A stretch of DNA of 64,000 nucleotides, taken from the NCBI GenBank assembly GCA_026225945.1, contig JAMJFZ010003163.1, positions 21,388,501 to 21,452,500 on the forward strand. Reading direction: 5' to 3'. Numbering within the stretch: position 1 is the first letter of the stretch; each line of letters opens with the position of its first letter. Both the position numbers and the translations under genes were made by a program. Shown piece by piece: positions 19,498-28,607 of this stretch. The stretch is from Cricetomys ansorgei. Its lineage: Eukaryota; Chordata; Mammalia; Rodentia; Nesomyidae. The notes below the pieces were generated by a model that worked only from the letters and a program-made list of their open reading frames with translations, had not been told where the DNA came from and did no database searches.

Positions 19498-19782
19498 AAA
19501 GAAAGAAAGAAAGGTAAGAAGGAACGAAGGAACGAAGGAAGGAAGGAGAAGAGGAGGGGAGAGGAGAGGGGAGGGGAGGGGAGAGGGGAGGGGAGGGGAG
19601 GGGAGGGGAGGGGAGGAGAGGGGAGGGGAGGGGAGGGGAGGGGAGGGGAGGGGAGGGGAGGGGAGGGGAGGGGAGAGGAGAGGAGAGGAGAGGAGAGGAG
19701 AGGAGAGAAGAGAAGAGAAGAGAAGAGAAGAGAAGAGAAGAGAAGAGAAGAGAAGAGAAGAGAAGAGAAGAGAAGAGAAGAA
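19498..19782. repeat. Compound polypurine repeat: GAAA/GGAA, GGGGA, then GAGAA blocks
   Basis: About 285 bases of nearly pure purine. Three zones: GAAA/GAAC with GGAA (19500-19545), GGGGA pentamers (19550-19680) and GAGAA (AGAAG) pentamers (19680-19782). The GGGGA zone supplies dozens of four-G runs. Confidence 0.97.
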
Positions 19783-19867
19783 GAAATTGAGGCTCAAAAT
19801 ACTTCCTCCAAAGCAATAGAGATGGTGAGTAGTAACAGGACTCAGGACGTAGCACCCTAAAATATAA

Positions 19868-20545
19868 CAGTGGGAGACCACAGCATGCTACGCCAAATAT
19901 GCCTCCTTGACATAAGCATTATTTTAGGAAACAGCAGATGGCTCTAAAAACAAGAGCAGAAGTTCCCCTGCCGTGAGAGAAGTCCATAGAGGAAGTCTCC
20001 ATGGGTGAGGGTTCCTCATCTTTGCACAAGGAAGAAAAGAAGGCTGTTCAGCCAAGACTCAACAATAAAGAGTGCTTGTCTTTGGGGCTGGAGAAGTGGC
20101 TCAGTAGTTAAGGGCACTGACTTCTTCCAGAAGTCCTGAGTTCAATCCCCAGTAACCACAACCATCTATAATGGGATCAGATGCCTTTTTCTGGTATACA
20201 GGTACATGCAGATAGAGCACTCATAAAATAAGATAAAAATAAAATAGAATAGAATGCTTGGCTTGCTCCTTGTCTGTCCCCTTTTCCTAACTATCTCCCC
20301 ATAACCAGCCTTCCCTACGCCCTTCCTTCTGCTCCAGCAAATGAAGGTGTTCAGCCTTGAAGCTTACACTACCCCTTTGATGTTCACTGTATGACTTTAC
20401 CCTTTAAGACTTCCTTGGGTGTTTTTCCATGCATGCAGGAGGGATATGTGTTAATAAGCTTCTTTGTTTTTCTCTTGTTGATCTGTCTTTTGTACCAGGG
20501 AATTCCCTACTAAGAACTACGGAGGACAGACAAAAAAATGTTATA
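19868..20545 (+). mobile_element. ERVL-type LTR, interrupted by a B2
   Basis: AACAGCAGATGGCTCTAAAAAC, GAAGTCTCCATGGGTGAGGG and CAGCCAAGACTCAACA, then after a B2 the end AGCTTCTTTG, TCTCTTGTTGATCTGTC, TTTTGTACCAGGG, resembling MLT2/MER-type ERVL LTR ends. Boundaries are approximate and no internal region is seen. Confidence 0.5.
20081..20254 (+). mobile_element. B2 SINE
   Basis: GGGGCTGGAGAAGTGGCTCAG, TAATGGGATCAGATGCC, and a tail of ATAAAATAAGATAAAAATAA. Nested in the LTR-like segment. Confidence 0.9.
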
Positions 20546-20689
20546 TCCTTCTCTAAAAAGAGGCAAGCCATGGTTTGAATGCAGGCTCTTACGCATTAGT
20601 CCGCCCAATTTCCAGTCTAGCTAAACCCTCTCCCCTAACAAATAGAGTGAGGCCACACTACCCTGTCCCCCCAAAAAATCAAATATTTA

Positions 20690-20995
20690 AATGTACTCAA
20701 AATAAGAAACTCACTGTTTCCCAAAATAGCATGTTTCATTATTAAATATCTTTAAATATTTAGAAAGTTCTTCATATTTAATTGAAATCTGCCGTTGTGT
20801 ACCTTCTACTCATTATTTCTGGGTTTCAGCTCAGAGATGTTATCCATTAAGCCTAATGTGTTTCTATAGGAGCATAATTCAAATATTTGAAGACCATTAT
20901 TTTGTCTACTCTCAAACAGATAACCAAATTTATAAGTAGTGTTTTAGACACAAGCTGTAGTCAGTATATAAACTGAGGCTTGATCCAGCTCTAAA
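20690..20995 (-). mobile_element. Ancient L3/CR1-like LINE relic
   Basis: GAAATCTGCCGTTGTGTACC, TTCTACTCATTATTTCTGG, TCAAATATTTGAAGACC and TTTTGTCTACTCTCAAACAG follow the reverse-complement order of old CR1/L3 LINE 3' segments. Low identity; it could be another ancient repeat or an exapted sequence. Confidence 0.45.
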
Positions 20996-21034
20996 TATGT
21001 TTCCTAACCACACTCCATAGAAGTTTCCTTAATT

Positions 21035-21133
21035 TCCACAATGGCAGAAAGAGATTGTTTTTGGTTTTGATAAAACACCACAGTAAAGGCTTACGGAAGA
21101 AAGAGTTTACTTAGGCTTATGTTTCCAGGGGAT
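21035..21133. mobile_element. URR1-like repeat, left part
   Basis: TTTTGATAAAACACCACAG, GGAAGAAAGAGTTTACTTAGG and TTATGTTTCCAGGGGATAAG. Split by an inverted B2 with a clear target duplication; continues at 21381. Confidence 0.75.
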
Positions 21134-21142
21134 AAGAGTCCA

Positions 21143-21371
21143 TCCTTTTGGGGGGGGGGCGGGGTACTTTAAAGATTTTTGCATTTACATTTTAAGTATA
21201 TGAGTGTTTTGCCTGCAGGTGTGTATGTGCACCACATGCATGCCTGGTGCCCACAGAAGCCAGAAGAGGGTGTCAGATCCCCTGGAACTGGAGTTATGGA
21301 TGGTTGTGAGACTCCATGTGGTCTTCTGCAAAAGCAGCAATGGTCTTCATCGCTGAGCCTTCTCTCCAGCC
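21143..21371 (-). mobile_element. B2/B3 SINE with target-site duplication
   Basis: Inverted B2-type element (GCCAGAAGAGGGTGTCAG, GGATGGTTGTGAGACTCC, GAGCCTTCTCTCCAGCCCC) flanked by the 9-base direct repeat AAGAGTCCA at 21134-21142 and 21372-21380. A G-rich run (10 G) sits near its A-tail end. Confidence 0.92.
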
Positions 21372-21380
21372 CCAAGAGTC

Positions 21381-21640
21381 CAGTCGTTGAAAGGACAGTG
21401 TGTCAGTAGGCAGCAGGAGCAGGAAGCCCAGAGACAACATCTTTAATAGCAAGCACAAAGCAGAAAGAGCGAACTGGAAGTAGGGAGAGGCTATGAACTC
21501 AAGAAGCCCACCTCAACAGAAGCAAGGCCACACCTCTCAACCTCCTCAAATAGCACTGCCTACTGGAGACAAAGTGTTCAAATGCCTAAGCCTAGAAAGG
21601 ACATTTCTCATTTAAACCACCACAGGTGGACTTTGGGGAA
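21381..21640. mobile_element. URR1-like repeat, right part
   Basis: AGCAGGAGCAGGAAGCCCAG, GCGAACTGGAAGTAGGGAG, CAAGTGTTCAAATGCC-type words (here AAAGTGTTCAAATGCCTAAG) and CATTTAAACCACCACAGG complete the element started at 21035. Confidence 0.78.
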
Positions 21641-21644
21641 ACGT

Positions 21645-21692
21645 GTGTGCGTGTGTGTGGTGTGTGTGTGTGTGTGTGTGTATGTATTTGAT
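21645..21692. repeat. (TG)n microsatellite
   Basis: GTGTGCGTG lead-in then TG dinucleotides to a TATGTAT end. Confidence 0.92.
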
Positions 21693-21924
21693 GTGTTGCA
21701 ATTTTTTAAAAGACATATCTTAGGATAGATATGAAAATTCACTTAACCTGTTCATCATACACTGGGTGTGTGTGTTAAGGAACTCTGTTCTCCAGAAATT
21801 ACATGGCCAGAGTTTGAAATCACAAGTCCTAAGTACCTGCAGGTGAACCTCAAAAGATTCAGCCCATTAACATTTTCCTTATGGAGGGGAAGGGGGAGCT
21901 CACTGGGCAGCTCAGGAGATGCAC

Positions 21925-22010
21925 CCTGCCCCACCAGAGGTATGTCAGGAGTTAATGGTTGCTGAGGAAGGATTTTTCTTTGGTGGCATAGTCGCCTGTA
22001 AGTTACCAGG
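21925..22010 (+). mobile_element. Short L1 3'-UTR-like piece
   Basis: GGAGTTAATGGTTGCTGAGGA and TTTTTCTTTGGTGGCATAG resemble the word order near 24225-24280, a rodent L1 3'-UTR-like segment. Short, so tentative. Confidence 0.35.
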
Positions 22011-22024
22011 CCCTTATAGGTAAT

Positions 22025-22300
22025 CTTTTACCCAGTGTTCTAGTCACTGTTCCGTCACTGACCAAAAGCAACTTTGGAGAGGAAAGGCTTTATTTCATCT
22101 TACAGGTCATTGAGGGAAACCAAGGCAGGAACCTGAGTTCTTTGAGGCAGGAGCTCAAGGAGGCAGCTTGAAGCAGAGATCAACAAAGGAATGGTACTTA
22201 CTGGCTTGCTCTCAACTACCTGTCTTATGCAGCACATGGTCCACCTGCCTAAGGATGGCACTGCCCACAGTGGACTGGGCATGAGACAGGCAGTGTGTGA
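22025..22300. mobile_element. URR1-like repeat (truncated)
   Basis: TCACTGACCAAAAGCAACTTT, GGAGAGGAAAGGCTTTATTTC, CATCTTACAGGTC, ACTGGCTTGCTCTCAAC and GGCACTGCCCACAGTGG. The distal third is missing. Confidence 0.75.
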
Positions 22301-22975
22301 TGCCCAATTTGCTGGGTCAAATAGGACTGCGTTAGCAGAGAGTCAGAAAAGGAGATGACTCATTTGGGGCCCTTGGCTCTGCAGTGGAGCTAGAGTAGCT
22401 CTGCTGAGCCCACGGTGGGACATGATTTTTACAAAGTAAAAGAGGTTCTATCTAGTACACCTGAATGATTTAGAGTAGGATGTGAATTGGACCCATGGAA
22501 TGCTAAAGCAATAAAGAGCAGATGGGAAAAAATTAAAAATAAAATTAAAAAAACAGACAAAGGAGCCTTTCTGGGTCACTCAAAAGCACACATGACCAAG
22601 ATTTGTGTGGAGCTGGAGTTCCTAGGGAAGAAATTGAGAGAAAGCCAAAACCAGTGCTTATGTCCTAAAGGCTTTTAATCCTGAACAGCAGTTCATAGAA
22701 GGATAAATGATAAAAAGATTATGCTTCCTTGAAGCCGGACAGTTATCACCCCAGTGGATCCATGTACAACATGATCCTGCTCCCGGGGGCCCCGCTGTCC
22801 TGAGCAGCTGGAGGCAGCCCCACCAAGCTTGTTTGGGGTGAGGAGATACATGGCAGTCTCATATCAGTATTCCCAGATAGAAAAGTGATATAACTCCTGG
22901 AGAATGCCTGTGAATTGTGGAGAGCTAGCTAAAGTATCCATGCAGCTGTATCCACCATTGGTCTTTAAAAAAAAT
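22301..22975. other. Unassigned stretch, possibly transcript-derived
   Basis: No repeat I can name. A short GC-rich patch (CCCGGGGGCCCC at about 22781) sits in otherwise AT-rich sequence with several poly-A-like stretches (22520-22560). No coding frame of note. Confidence 0.3.
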
Positions 22976-22995
22976 ACACACACACACACAACACA
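22976..22995. repeat. (CA)n short microsatellite
   Basis: About nine CA units after an A-run. Confidence 0.85.
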
Positions 22996-23024
22996 TATAC
23001 AGTTGTTGTCATCATCTTGGTGTT

Positions 23025-23187
23025 CTATTTTGTTTTGTTTTGCTTTGCTTTGAGACAGGGTCTCACTATGTAGCCCAGGCTGTCCTGGAACTCACCATGT
23101 ACACCAGGCTGGCCTCAAATTTATAGAAGCCACCTGATCCCGCCTCCTGAGTGCTGGAATTAAAGGCATGTGCCACTGTGCCTGGCT
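23025..23187 (-). mobile_element. B1 SINE
   Basis: TTTGAGACAGGGTCTCACTATG, GTAGCCCAGGCTGTCCTGG, GAGTGCTGGAATTAAAGGC and terminal TGCCTGGCT. Confidence 0.92.
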
Positions 23188-23859
23188 GAAGCTAATTATG
23201 TCTGAGATCAATTGTCACTTGCTTTGAATGGACAGCTGTGGGCCTTCAGGGATTCTGCTAAGCATCTGTAGAAAGATGTAGTCACAAAGATGATAGATAC
23301 ATTGATAACATCTAAGTGGTTTACAGATTTAGGAAAGCATCAGAAAGAGTGAAATCACATCTCATGCAGCGAAAATGGGAAATCAGTTCAGACAGAGTGC
23401 AAGGACCCCAGCACAGCTATGAAATTCTTGGGAATCTTATTTTGGTGGGTAAGATGCATACAACACCCAACAAGGTAAATGAGAAAATCCTACGATAGCC
23501 TCTTTCAATAAAGATGAACTATACAGTCTACTGAACAAGAATTTTTGTCAATAGTCCACCTTGGACGTAGACTTGGTGTGCTACACTATCATAAAATCAA
23601 GAAAGAATGCCTGCTGGTGCAATAGTGGCAAGACTATTATAAACACAACTAATTACTTTCTGACTGGACTTAAGGCCGGCTCAACGGGAGGAAGTTCGTG
23701 TCTAGTACCATGAGTCTATTTAAAGAGCCATGATTAGGGAGGTCACAGATTCTAGTGAGGGAACTATTGCTGTTTTGTTTTGTTAAATATATATGATGTG
23801 CCTGTCAATTACCTTCTAAATATTTGTCAGCCTGGAAGCCAAAGAAGCTTCTTTTTGCT
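23188..23859. other. Unassigned stretch upstream of an L1 3' UTR
   Basis: No gene recognised. Given its position it may belong to the same decayed rodent L1 or ERV insertion as the next segment, but I cannot match it. Confidence 0.3.
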
Positions 23860-24280
23860 GTGAGTGATGGTTACTGTAGAGACTCATAACTACTCAAAGT
23901 GCTGAGAATAAGTGACTGCTGGATTCTCAGGCCTAAATAGAATACCCATACAACCCTCTCTAAGACCCAGGGAACATTATGGGGGAGGGGGCAGAATTTA
24001 AGAGCTAGAAGAAGAGGTGGAGTGTTGTTGAACTCTGACACGGCATCTTGAAACTGTGTCAGCCATAATTGCCCACCTGCAACCCTCACACCTTTGAACC
24101 CATTAACATTACCTCAAGAAGAAATGGAAGGAAGCACTAGCCAGGTCACAGGAGGCCCACCAGGTGACTCACAGGCTGTCCATGAAGCAAAAATGAACAC
24201 ATGAGGCCGTGCTTCTCTCTGAAGACTTAATGGTTAGTGATTGCTCTGGGGAGGGGCAATTTTCTTCAGTGGTTATAAGA
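23860..24280 (+). mobile_element. Rodent L1 (Lx-like) 3' UTR segment
   Basis: AGACTCATAACTACTCAAAG, GTGCTGAGAATAAGTGACTG, CTCAGGCCTAAATAGAATAC and GGGAACATTATGGGGGAGG follow the order of rodent L1 3' UTR-type sequence. The complementary strand order appears at 43440-43690, which supports a dispersed family. Confidence 0.55.
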
Positions 24281-24284
24281 GCAA

Positions 24285-24785
24285 AAGTTATGTTTTAAGT
24301 TTTAATTACTGTGCCTAAGAGATCTACAGAACAAGGACATAACTTCCTGGAGTGCTAGGTGGGGCTGTTCAAGTGAGGTACAGAAAGACATAATCCTGTG
24401 ATTTCATCTGCCCAAGAACAGATAACCTCCTGGAATGTTGGATTAGCAATACCAAGATCCCATTTAGTTGTCCTGTATGCACCAGATGTACTTGGTCACT
24501 TGTAGGTGGGAGATAACCCAGACAGGAAGTATGTCAGAATAGATGCTTGCCACTGATTGGACCTGGTGGGAAGTAGCCTCACATGTTCTGCCTTTTTAAG
24601 CACCTGTGGCACGTGACTCAGTGCCATTCTGTGGGAACTCTGGAGGTGACTCCGTGGGTATCTCAGAATGGACCTGGTCAGAGTTCATCATCCTGGCCAA
24701 TATTTAATTAATTTAATTAAAGCTTGCTTCAAATTTGATTCAATTGTGGTAATCTTATTCTTGACCAGAGTTGGGATTTACATGG
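24285..24785 (+). mobile_element. LTR-like segment, family unknown
   Basis: Starts near TGTTTTAAG; contains a TTTTTAAGCACC TATA-like word at about 24594, then CACGTGACTCAG and the end CTTGCTTCAAATTTGATTC, TTATTCTTGACC. A similar end (TATTTAATAAAGCTTACTTC) occurs at about 36951-36970. The copy here has an extra TTAATTTAATTA-like insertion that disrupts the poly(A) signal. No TSD confirmed. Confidence 0.45.
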
Positions 24786-25019
24786 TAAAGTCACAAGTAG
24801 TTTGCCTACACTTCTATAGGTAACCCCGGTTTAAACTCATTCTCACCAACTCAGACTCAGTAGAATTGTTTCTTTGGTCATCACTGGTGCCCTGTCTGGA
24901 ATGAACAGATGTTTGTTCATGTCTTCCCTGGAAAAAATAACACACTATGTATTGAAATATCTGCACTGCACACTGCAACCAATAAATATGCACAATTGTC
25001 AAATGTCAATTAAACGCAT

Positions 25020-25226
25020 TTTGGGAGCCAACAAAATGGCTCACTGGGTAAAAGTGCATAGCCTTTGCCATGCAAGCCTGACAAACCTAAGTTTGCCCCC
25101 CAAATCTTATGATGGAAGGAAAGAACCGACTCCTGAAAGTTGCCTTCCAGTTGACAGATGAGTAGCATAGAATGCATGTGCCCACACAGATGATGCACAG
25201 ACATATAATAATGATAAACTTTTTTT
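25020..25226 (+). mobile_element. B3-type composite SINE
   Basis: AAAATGGCTCACTGGGTAAA, CATGCAAGCCTGACAAACC, GGAAAGAACCGACTCCTG and CCCACACAGATGATGCAC, in the order of the longer B3-like SINE. Confidence 0.7.
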
Positions 25227-25238
25227 ATTTTGTATGTT

Positions 25239-25452
25239 TGGGGCTGAGAAGACGGCTCAACTATTAAGAGTGCTTGCTGCTTTTGCAGAGGACACAGGTT
25301 TGATACCCAGCATTCACATGGTAGCTCACATCTGTAACTACAGTCCCAGGGGGGAGTCTGATGCCCACTTCTGGCTTCTGTGGGCACTGGGCATGCAAAT
25401 GGCACGCATACATACATGCAGGCAAACACCCATATATACAAAATAAAAATAA

Positions 25453-25461
<9 letters not shown>
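25239..25461 (+). mobile_element. B2/B3 SINE
   Basis: GGGGCTGAGAAGACGGCTC, TGCTTGCTGCTTTTGCAGAGG, GGTTTGATACCCAGC and a CAAAATAAAAATAAATAC tail leading into a (TA)n array. Confidence 0.9.

Positions 25462-25502
<41 letters not shown>
25461..25502. repeat. (TA)n microsatellite
   Basis: About 20 uninterrupted AT units at the 3' end of the B2/B3. Confidence 0.95.
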
Positions 25503-25504
<2 letters not shown>

Positions 25505-25507
<3 letters not shown>

Positions 25508-25532
25508 GCTAGGCATAGTGACCCATACCTTT
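25505..25532 (+). mobile_element. B1 SINE, left piece (split by nested B1)
   Basis: GAGCTAGGCATAGTGACCC is a B1 head; the element resumes at 25660 after an inverted B1. The last 15 bases form one copy of the insertion's target duplication. Confidence 0.85.
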
Positions 25533-25659
25533 TGTTTTGTTTTTTTGAGACAGGGTTTCTCTGTTGTAACTCTGGCTGTCCTGGAACTCACTCTGTAGAC
25601 CAGGCTGGCCTTGAACTCATAGAGATCCACCTGCCTCTGCCTCCACCACCTCCCCGCTT
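25533..25659 (-). mobile_element. B1 SINE nested inside another B1
   Basis: TTTGAGACAGGGTTTCTCTG, TAACTCTGGCTGTCCTGG, GACCAGGCTGGCCTTGAAC and CTGCCTCTGCCTCC. Flanking repeats are GTGACCCATACCTTT (25518-25532) and GTGATCCACACCTTT (25660-25674), 13 of 15 identical. Confidence 0.92.
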
Positions 25660-25812
25660 GTGATCCACACCTTTAATTCCAGCGTTTGTGAAGCAGAGGT
25701 AGGTGGATCTCTATGAGTTCAAGGCCAACCTGGTCTACATAGAGAATTCCATGACAGCCAGGGCTTCATAGTGAGATCCTGTCTCAAAAATAATAATAGC
25801 AAAAAAACAACA
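25660..25812 (+). mobile_element. B1 SINE, right piece
   Basis: CACACCTTTAATTCCAGCG, CAAGGCCAACCTGGTCTAC and ATCCTGTCTCAAAAATAAT complete the split B1 begun at 25505. Confidence 0.9.
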
Positions 25813-26267
25813 ACAATATTTTAAAGAAAAGAACAATTAAACTAGACCTAGTGACTCAGGCCTGTGAATAAAACAGAAAGAAAGTAATCTTGGACCAACA
25901 GGAACAAGTGTTTCAGTCCATGAGTACCCCAGCACGCCTCAGCTGGAGAGTCGTTCTCTGCTCAACTGGTTCCCGTTTTTATGTGTTTATATTGTTAGTT
26001 TGTTGGTTTTCTGTGTGTTTTGTTTTGATTTTTAAATAATAAGGTCATAAAAATGATTCTGCAGAGCAGAAGGAAAAAAAGGATAATTGACTTGATTAAT
26101 GTGTGAACTGTCCTTCTGCTGGGGAAAAACTACACCATAAGCCAAACAAGAATTGTTAATGGTGAAGTAAACTGTTCTAATTAATGTAGAACCCGAAGGA
26201 GGAGGAGAAGTGAGGAGAGAAAAAGCCACAGAGGCTGGTGATTAAAAATAAGAAGTAAATAAATAAA
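25813..26267. other. AT-rich unique stretch, candidate regulatory element
   Basis: Bases 26030-26220 are non-repetitive, with AATTGACTTGATTAATG, CAAGAATTGTTAATGG and TCTAATTAATGTAG, a density of TAAT/ATTA words seen in conserved developmental enhancers. Function is inference; no gene seen. Confidence 0.3.
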
Positions 26268-26400
26268 TGGCAGGGCCTGGTGGCTCATGCCTGTAATCCC
26301 AGCACTCAGGAGGCGGAGTCAGGTGGAACTCTATGAGTTCAAGACTAACCTGGTCTACATAGGGAATTCCAGACTTTCTTTCAAGAAGGGAAAAAAGAAA
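26268..26400 (+). mobile_element. B1 SINE (3'-shortened)
   Basis: GCAGGGCCTGGTGGCTCATGC, AATCCCAGCACTCAGGAGG and TAACCTGGTCTACATAGGG; the last third is replaced by purine-rich sequence. Confidence 0.85.
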
Positions 26401-26504
26401 AAAAGCACCAGAGGATTTGATAAGGATAAGATGCTCATTGGCATTTCTGGGTGTGAAAGAAATGGATAGGAACAGAAGCGTGTGCACCTTCATAACTGTG
26501 TGCC

Positions 26505-26582
26505 TATGTGTTGCTGAGAAAGAAACCAAGGAATACAATCAGGCAAGCGCTCTACCACTGACCTACACCACCAATCCCAAGA
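26505..26582 (-). mobile_element. ID SINE
   Basis: CAGGCAAGCGCTCTACCACTG and ACCTACACCACCAATCCC, an inverted ID. Confidence 0.75.
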
Positions 26583-26859
26583 AGGAATTTTTGGGAAGCC
26601 CAGAGTAGAAATGGACCCTGTTGAATATGCCCATACCAGACAGAAATGACTTAATTAAAGTCCTTTCTAGTTCGTGTTGGTGCCAGGCTGTATTTCTGAG
26701 GAAATTCTGTGGAAATGATGTGCATTACAGTTGCTTTTGACATTCTCTGTTGGCAAATCCTTTAATATACCTGTAAATGGGTCTTAGAACATTGAAAATA
26801 AAATAAAATCATCTGTATGCTACAATATGACATAATAGTGATCAAAATTTGTTTTCTTC
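26583..26859. other. Unassigned unique stretch
   Basis: AT-leaning, non-repetitive DNA (TGACTTAATTAAAGTCC, GGTGCCAGGCTGTATTTC). Possible conserved noncoding sequence; no other support. Confidence 0.3.
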
Positions 26860-26936
26860 TATGTGTTACTAGGGATGAGCCTAGACCTCGCCAGTGCTGA
26901 GAAATGCTCTACTACTGAGCTGCCTCCCTGGGCTGG
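26860..26936 (-). mobile_element. ID SINE (diverged)
   Basis: TACTAGGGATGAGCCTAG, AAATGCTCTACTACTGAGC and TGCCTCCCTGGGC. Confidence 0.65.
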
Positions 26937-26937
26937 T

Positions 26938-27025
26938 GGGTTTTCATCAGTTTGACATGAACTAGATCACCTGGGAGGAGGGAATGTCAACTTCCACCCC
27001 TGGAGTTACCCATCTGTGAGCACAG
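26938..27025. mobile_element. URR1-like end fragment
   Basis: TTTTCATCAGTTTGACATGAAC and TCACCTGGGAGGAGGGAATG resemble one terminus of the long URR1-like subtype. Only the end remains. Confidence 0.5.
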
Positions 27026-27546
27026 GCTCCTGTGTGTGCACGGTGCACGCATTGCGCTAATCAACCGCTGTGCTTCTCCAGTTAGCCTGTCCTTTGTCAA
27101 TCAAATTTCCTAAGTCCCAGACCTAAGATGGGTATAGTGAGAAAGACTGTCCTTTTTCACTCACACACTATGTGTCAGGGATGGGACAGGATGGGCAGGA
27201 AAGAGTTGGCCAAAGCCCCCAAAGGGCATAAGAGAAGGCACTCATAAAAAGACCCTGCCCTCTGCAGACAAGGGAATATGTCCTCAGGCTGCCAGGAGAC
27301 TAGGATCAAACTGGACTCACCTTACCCTGTAGCCCTCTCGGTGCCTCAGCCCATAGACCCAGCCCAAGGCAGGGAGGAAATAGGTTGGGAAAAGAGACCA
27401 AGATACATAATTGGAGGTGGTGGCAGGTATGGGAGCACAACCAAGGAAGACAGGAGACCTGTCCCCAGGCTACCACTGGGCCTGCCTTGCCTGTTTACCT
27501 ACCAACCAGGCTGATGTTGCCACTCAGCCCACAGCGTGCCCCAGGC
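27026..27546. other. Unassigned stretch upstream of the ADGRA3-like segment
   Basis: No repeat recognised. It contains two overlapping open frames (27278-27514 and the 5' part of the frame that enters the poly-Leu segment) with no domain I know. It could be 5' sequence of the same retro-copied transcript. Confidence 0.3.
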
Positions 27547-27551
27547 ATGGA

Positions 27552-27598
<47 letters not shown>

Positions 27599-27849
27599 AA
27601 CCACTTGAATTGTTCACCCTGATTTGGGGGGGTGGGGCTAGCACAGGTCACAGTGCTGCCCACAGGCTGCAAGCACAACATCCCATGGCCAAGGGCAGAG
27701 CAATGTGCAACAGTCTGGAGCCCAAGCGAATCCTGCCCCCGAATGTGCTGCCACACCTTGAATTCACCCTGATTCTGAGCAACAACAGGATATCTGAGCT
27801 GAATAATGTTTCATTTCCTGGGTTGAGACTCCTCAAAAGACTTCTGTGA
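27547..27849 (+). pseudogene. ADGRA3 (GPR125)-like N-terminal LRR fragment
   Basis: An ATG at 27547 opens a leader of 15 leucines (CTG x15, 27553-27597), then a GRAMCNSLE block and LPPNVLPHLEF leading into a first leucine-rich repeat, TLILSNNRISELNNVSFPGL, ending at KRLL and a stop at 27847. This follows, at roughly 60% identity from memory, the N-terminal segment of ADGRA3, an orphan adhesion GPCR. Homology stops where the second LRR should start, near where LRR genes usually have an exon boundary. With only one LRR and no transmembrane region it cannot make a receptor; pseudogene or captured exon is most likely. Confidence 0.55.
27553..27597. repeat. (CTG)15 trinucleotide repeat
   Basis: Fifteen uninterrupted CTG units encoding poly-leucine in the pseudogene frame. 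Pure CTG of this length is prone to length polymorphism. Confidence 0.98.
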
Positions 27850-27872
27850 TCTGAACTACTACTGGAAAATAG

Positions 27873-27984
27873 GTTGATGTCTGTGGTCCATGTCCCCAAC
27901 AGAGTCCATGTGGATGTCCATGATCTGTGCTGCCGCAGAAAACCATGTTGATGTCTGAGGTCTATCCTGCCACCAGCAGCTATG
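27873..27984. repeat. 37-bp tandem repeat, three copies
   Basis: Units start at 27873, 27910 and 27947 with GTTGATGTCTGTGGTCCATG, GTGGATGTCCATGATCTGTG and GTTGATGTCTGAGGTCTATC. It lies immediately 3' of the ADGRA3-like frame. Confidence 0.8.
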
Positions 27985-28165
27985 GGCGGGAGAGCTTCTG
28001 TTGCAGTGATATCGACCACTGCAGATTCATGGCTGAGAATAAGAGACATTGAAGGCTTCTGTGCCAACCCCCACCCCCCAAAAAAAGGGAAACAATCCAG
28101 ATGTGAAGCTATTGAAGAAAGTCCTCAATAATTGCAATAAAGATGCTGAGGTGTAGCTCTTCACA
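27985..28165 (+). other. 3'-UTR-like end of the chimeric segment
   Basis: AATAAA at 28136-28141 followed by a GT-rich stretch resembles a transcript 3' end. I recall similar downstream text (GAGACATTGAAGGCTTCTGTG) as a dispersed mouse sequence, so the whole unit may be a repeat-borne retrocopy. No poly(A) tract or TSD is seen. Confidence 0.35.
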
Positions 28166-28607
28166 CGTGATGCCTTCTGGTGAGGGTAGGGGGGAAAGGA
28201 GTCGCTTTTCTCTAAGGCTCTGCCCACTGCATCTGAACTTGATCCATTGAGTATACGGCAGACTCACAACCATAATTGGCAGCCAAGGATCAACCCAGAG
28301 GTTCAGAGGCTGTTCCTTCTACCATGGAGAAATCAGGCTTGAATAATGGAGAGTGTCTTCCTTGTTGTTGAACCTGCGTATCTGACACCCATTCCAATAA
28401 TGCCTGCCCAAATAAGAAAGCAAAAAGCTCGTGTTGGGGTAAATTATACATATTCATATAGAAAAGAGCATTTCTGAGCATGCTCAGTTTAAATTGCTGA
28501 AAAGATTGCAACTGAGTAGGATTGCAATGAGAAAGGTTTATTCCAAGACACCTGAAAACAGCAAGTCAGAATAACTCAGGGATTTAGACTACTTCCTTAC
28601 ACACTTC
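28166..28607. other. Unassigned stretch
   Basis: No gene or repeat recognised; ordinary composition. Confidence 0.35.

Noticed and set aside
19438..19881. Glu/Gly/Arg-rich and Ser/Leu/Pro-rich ORFs
   Set aside because: Translations of the purine tract at 19498-19782.
25010..25630. 206-codon minus-strand ORF
   Set aside because: Composed of antisense B3, B2, a (TA)n array and B1; no gene.
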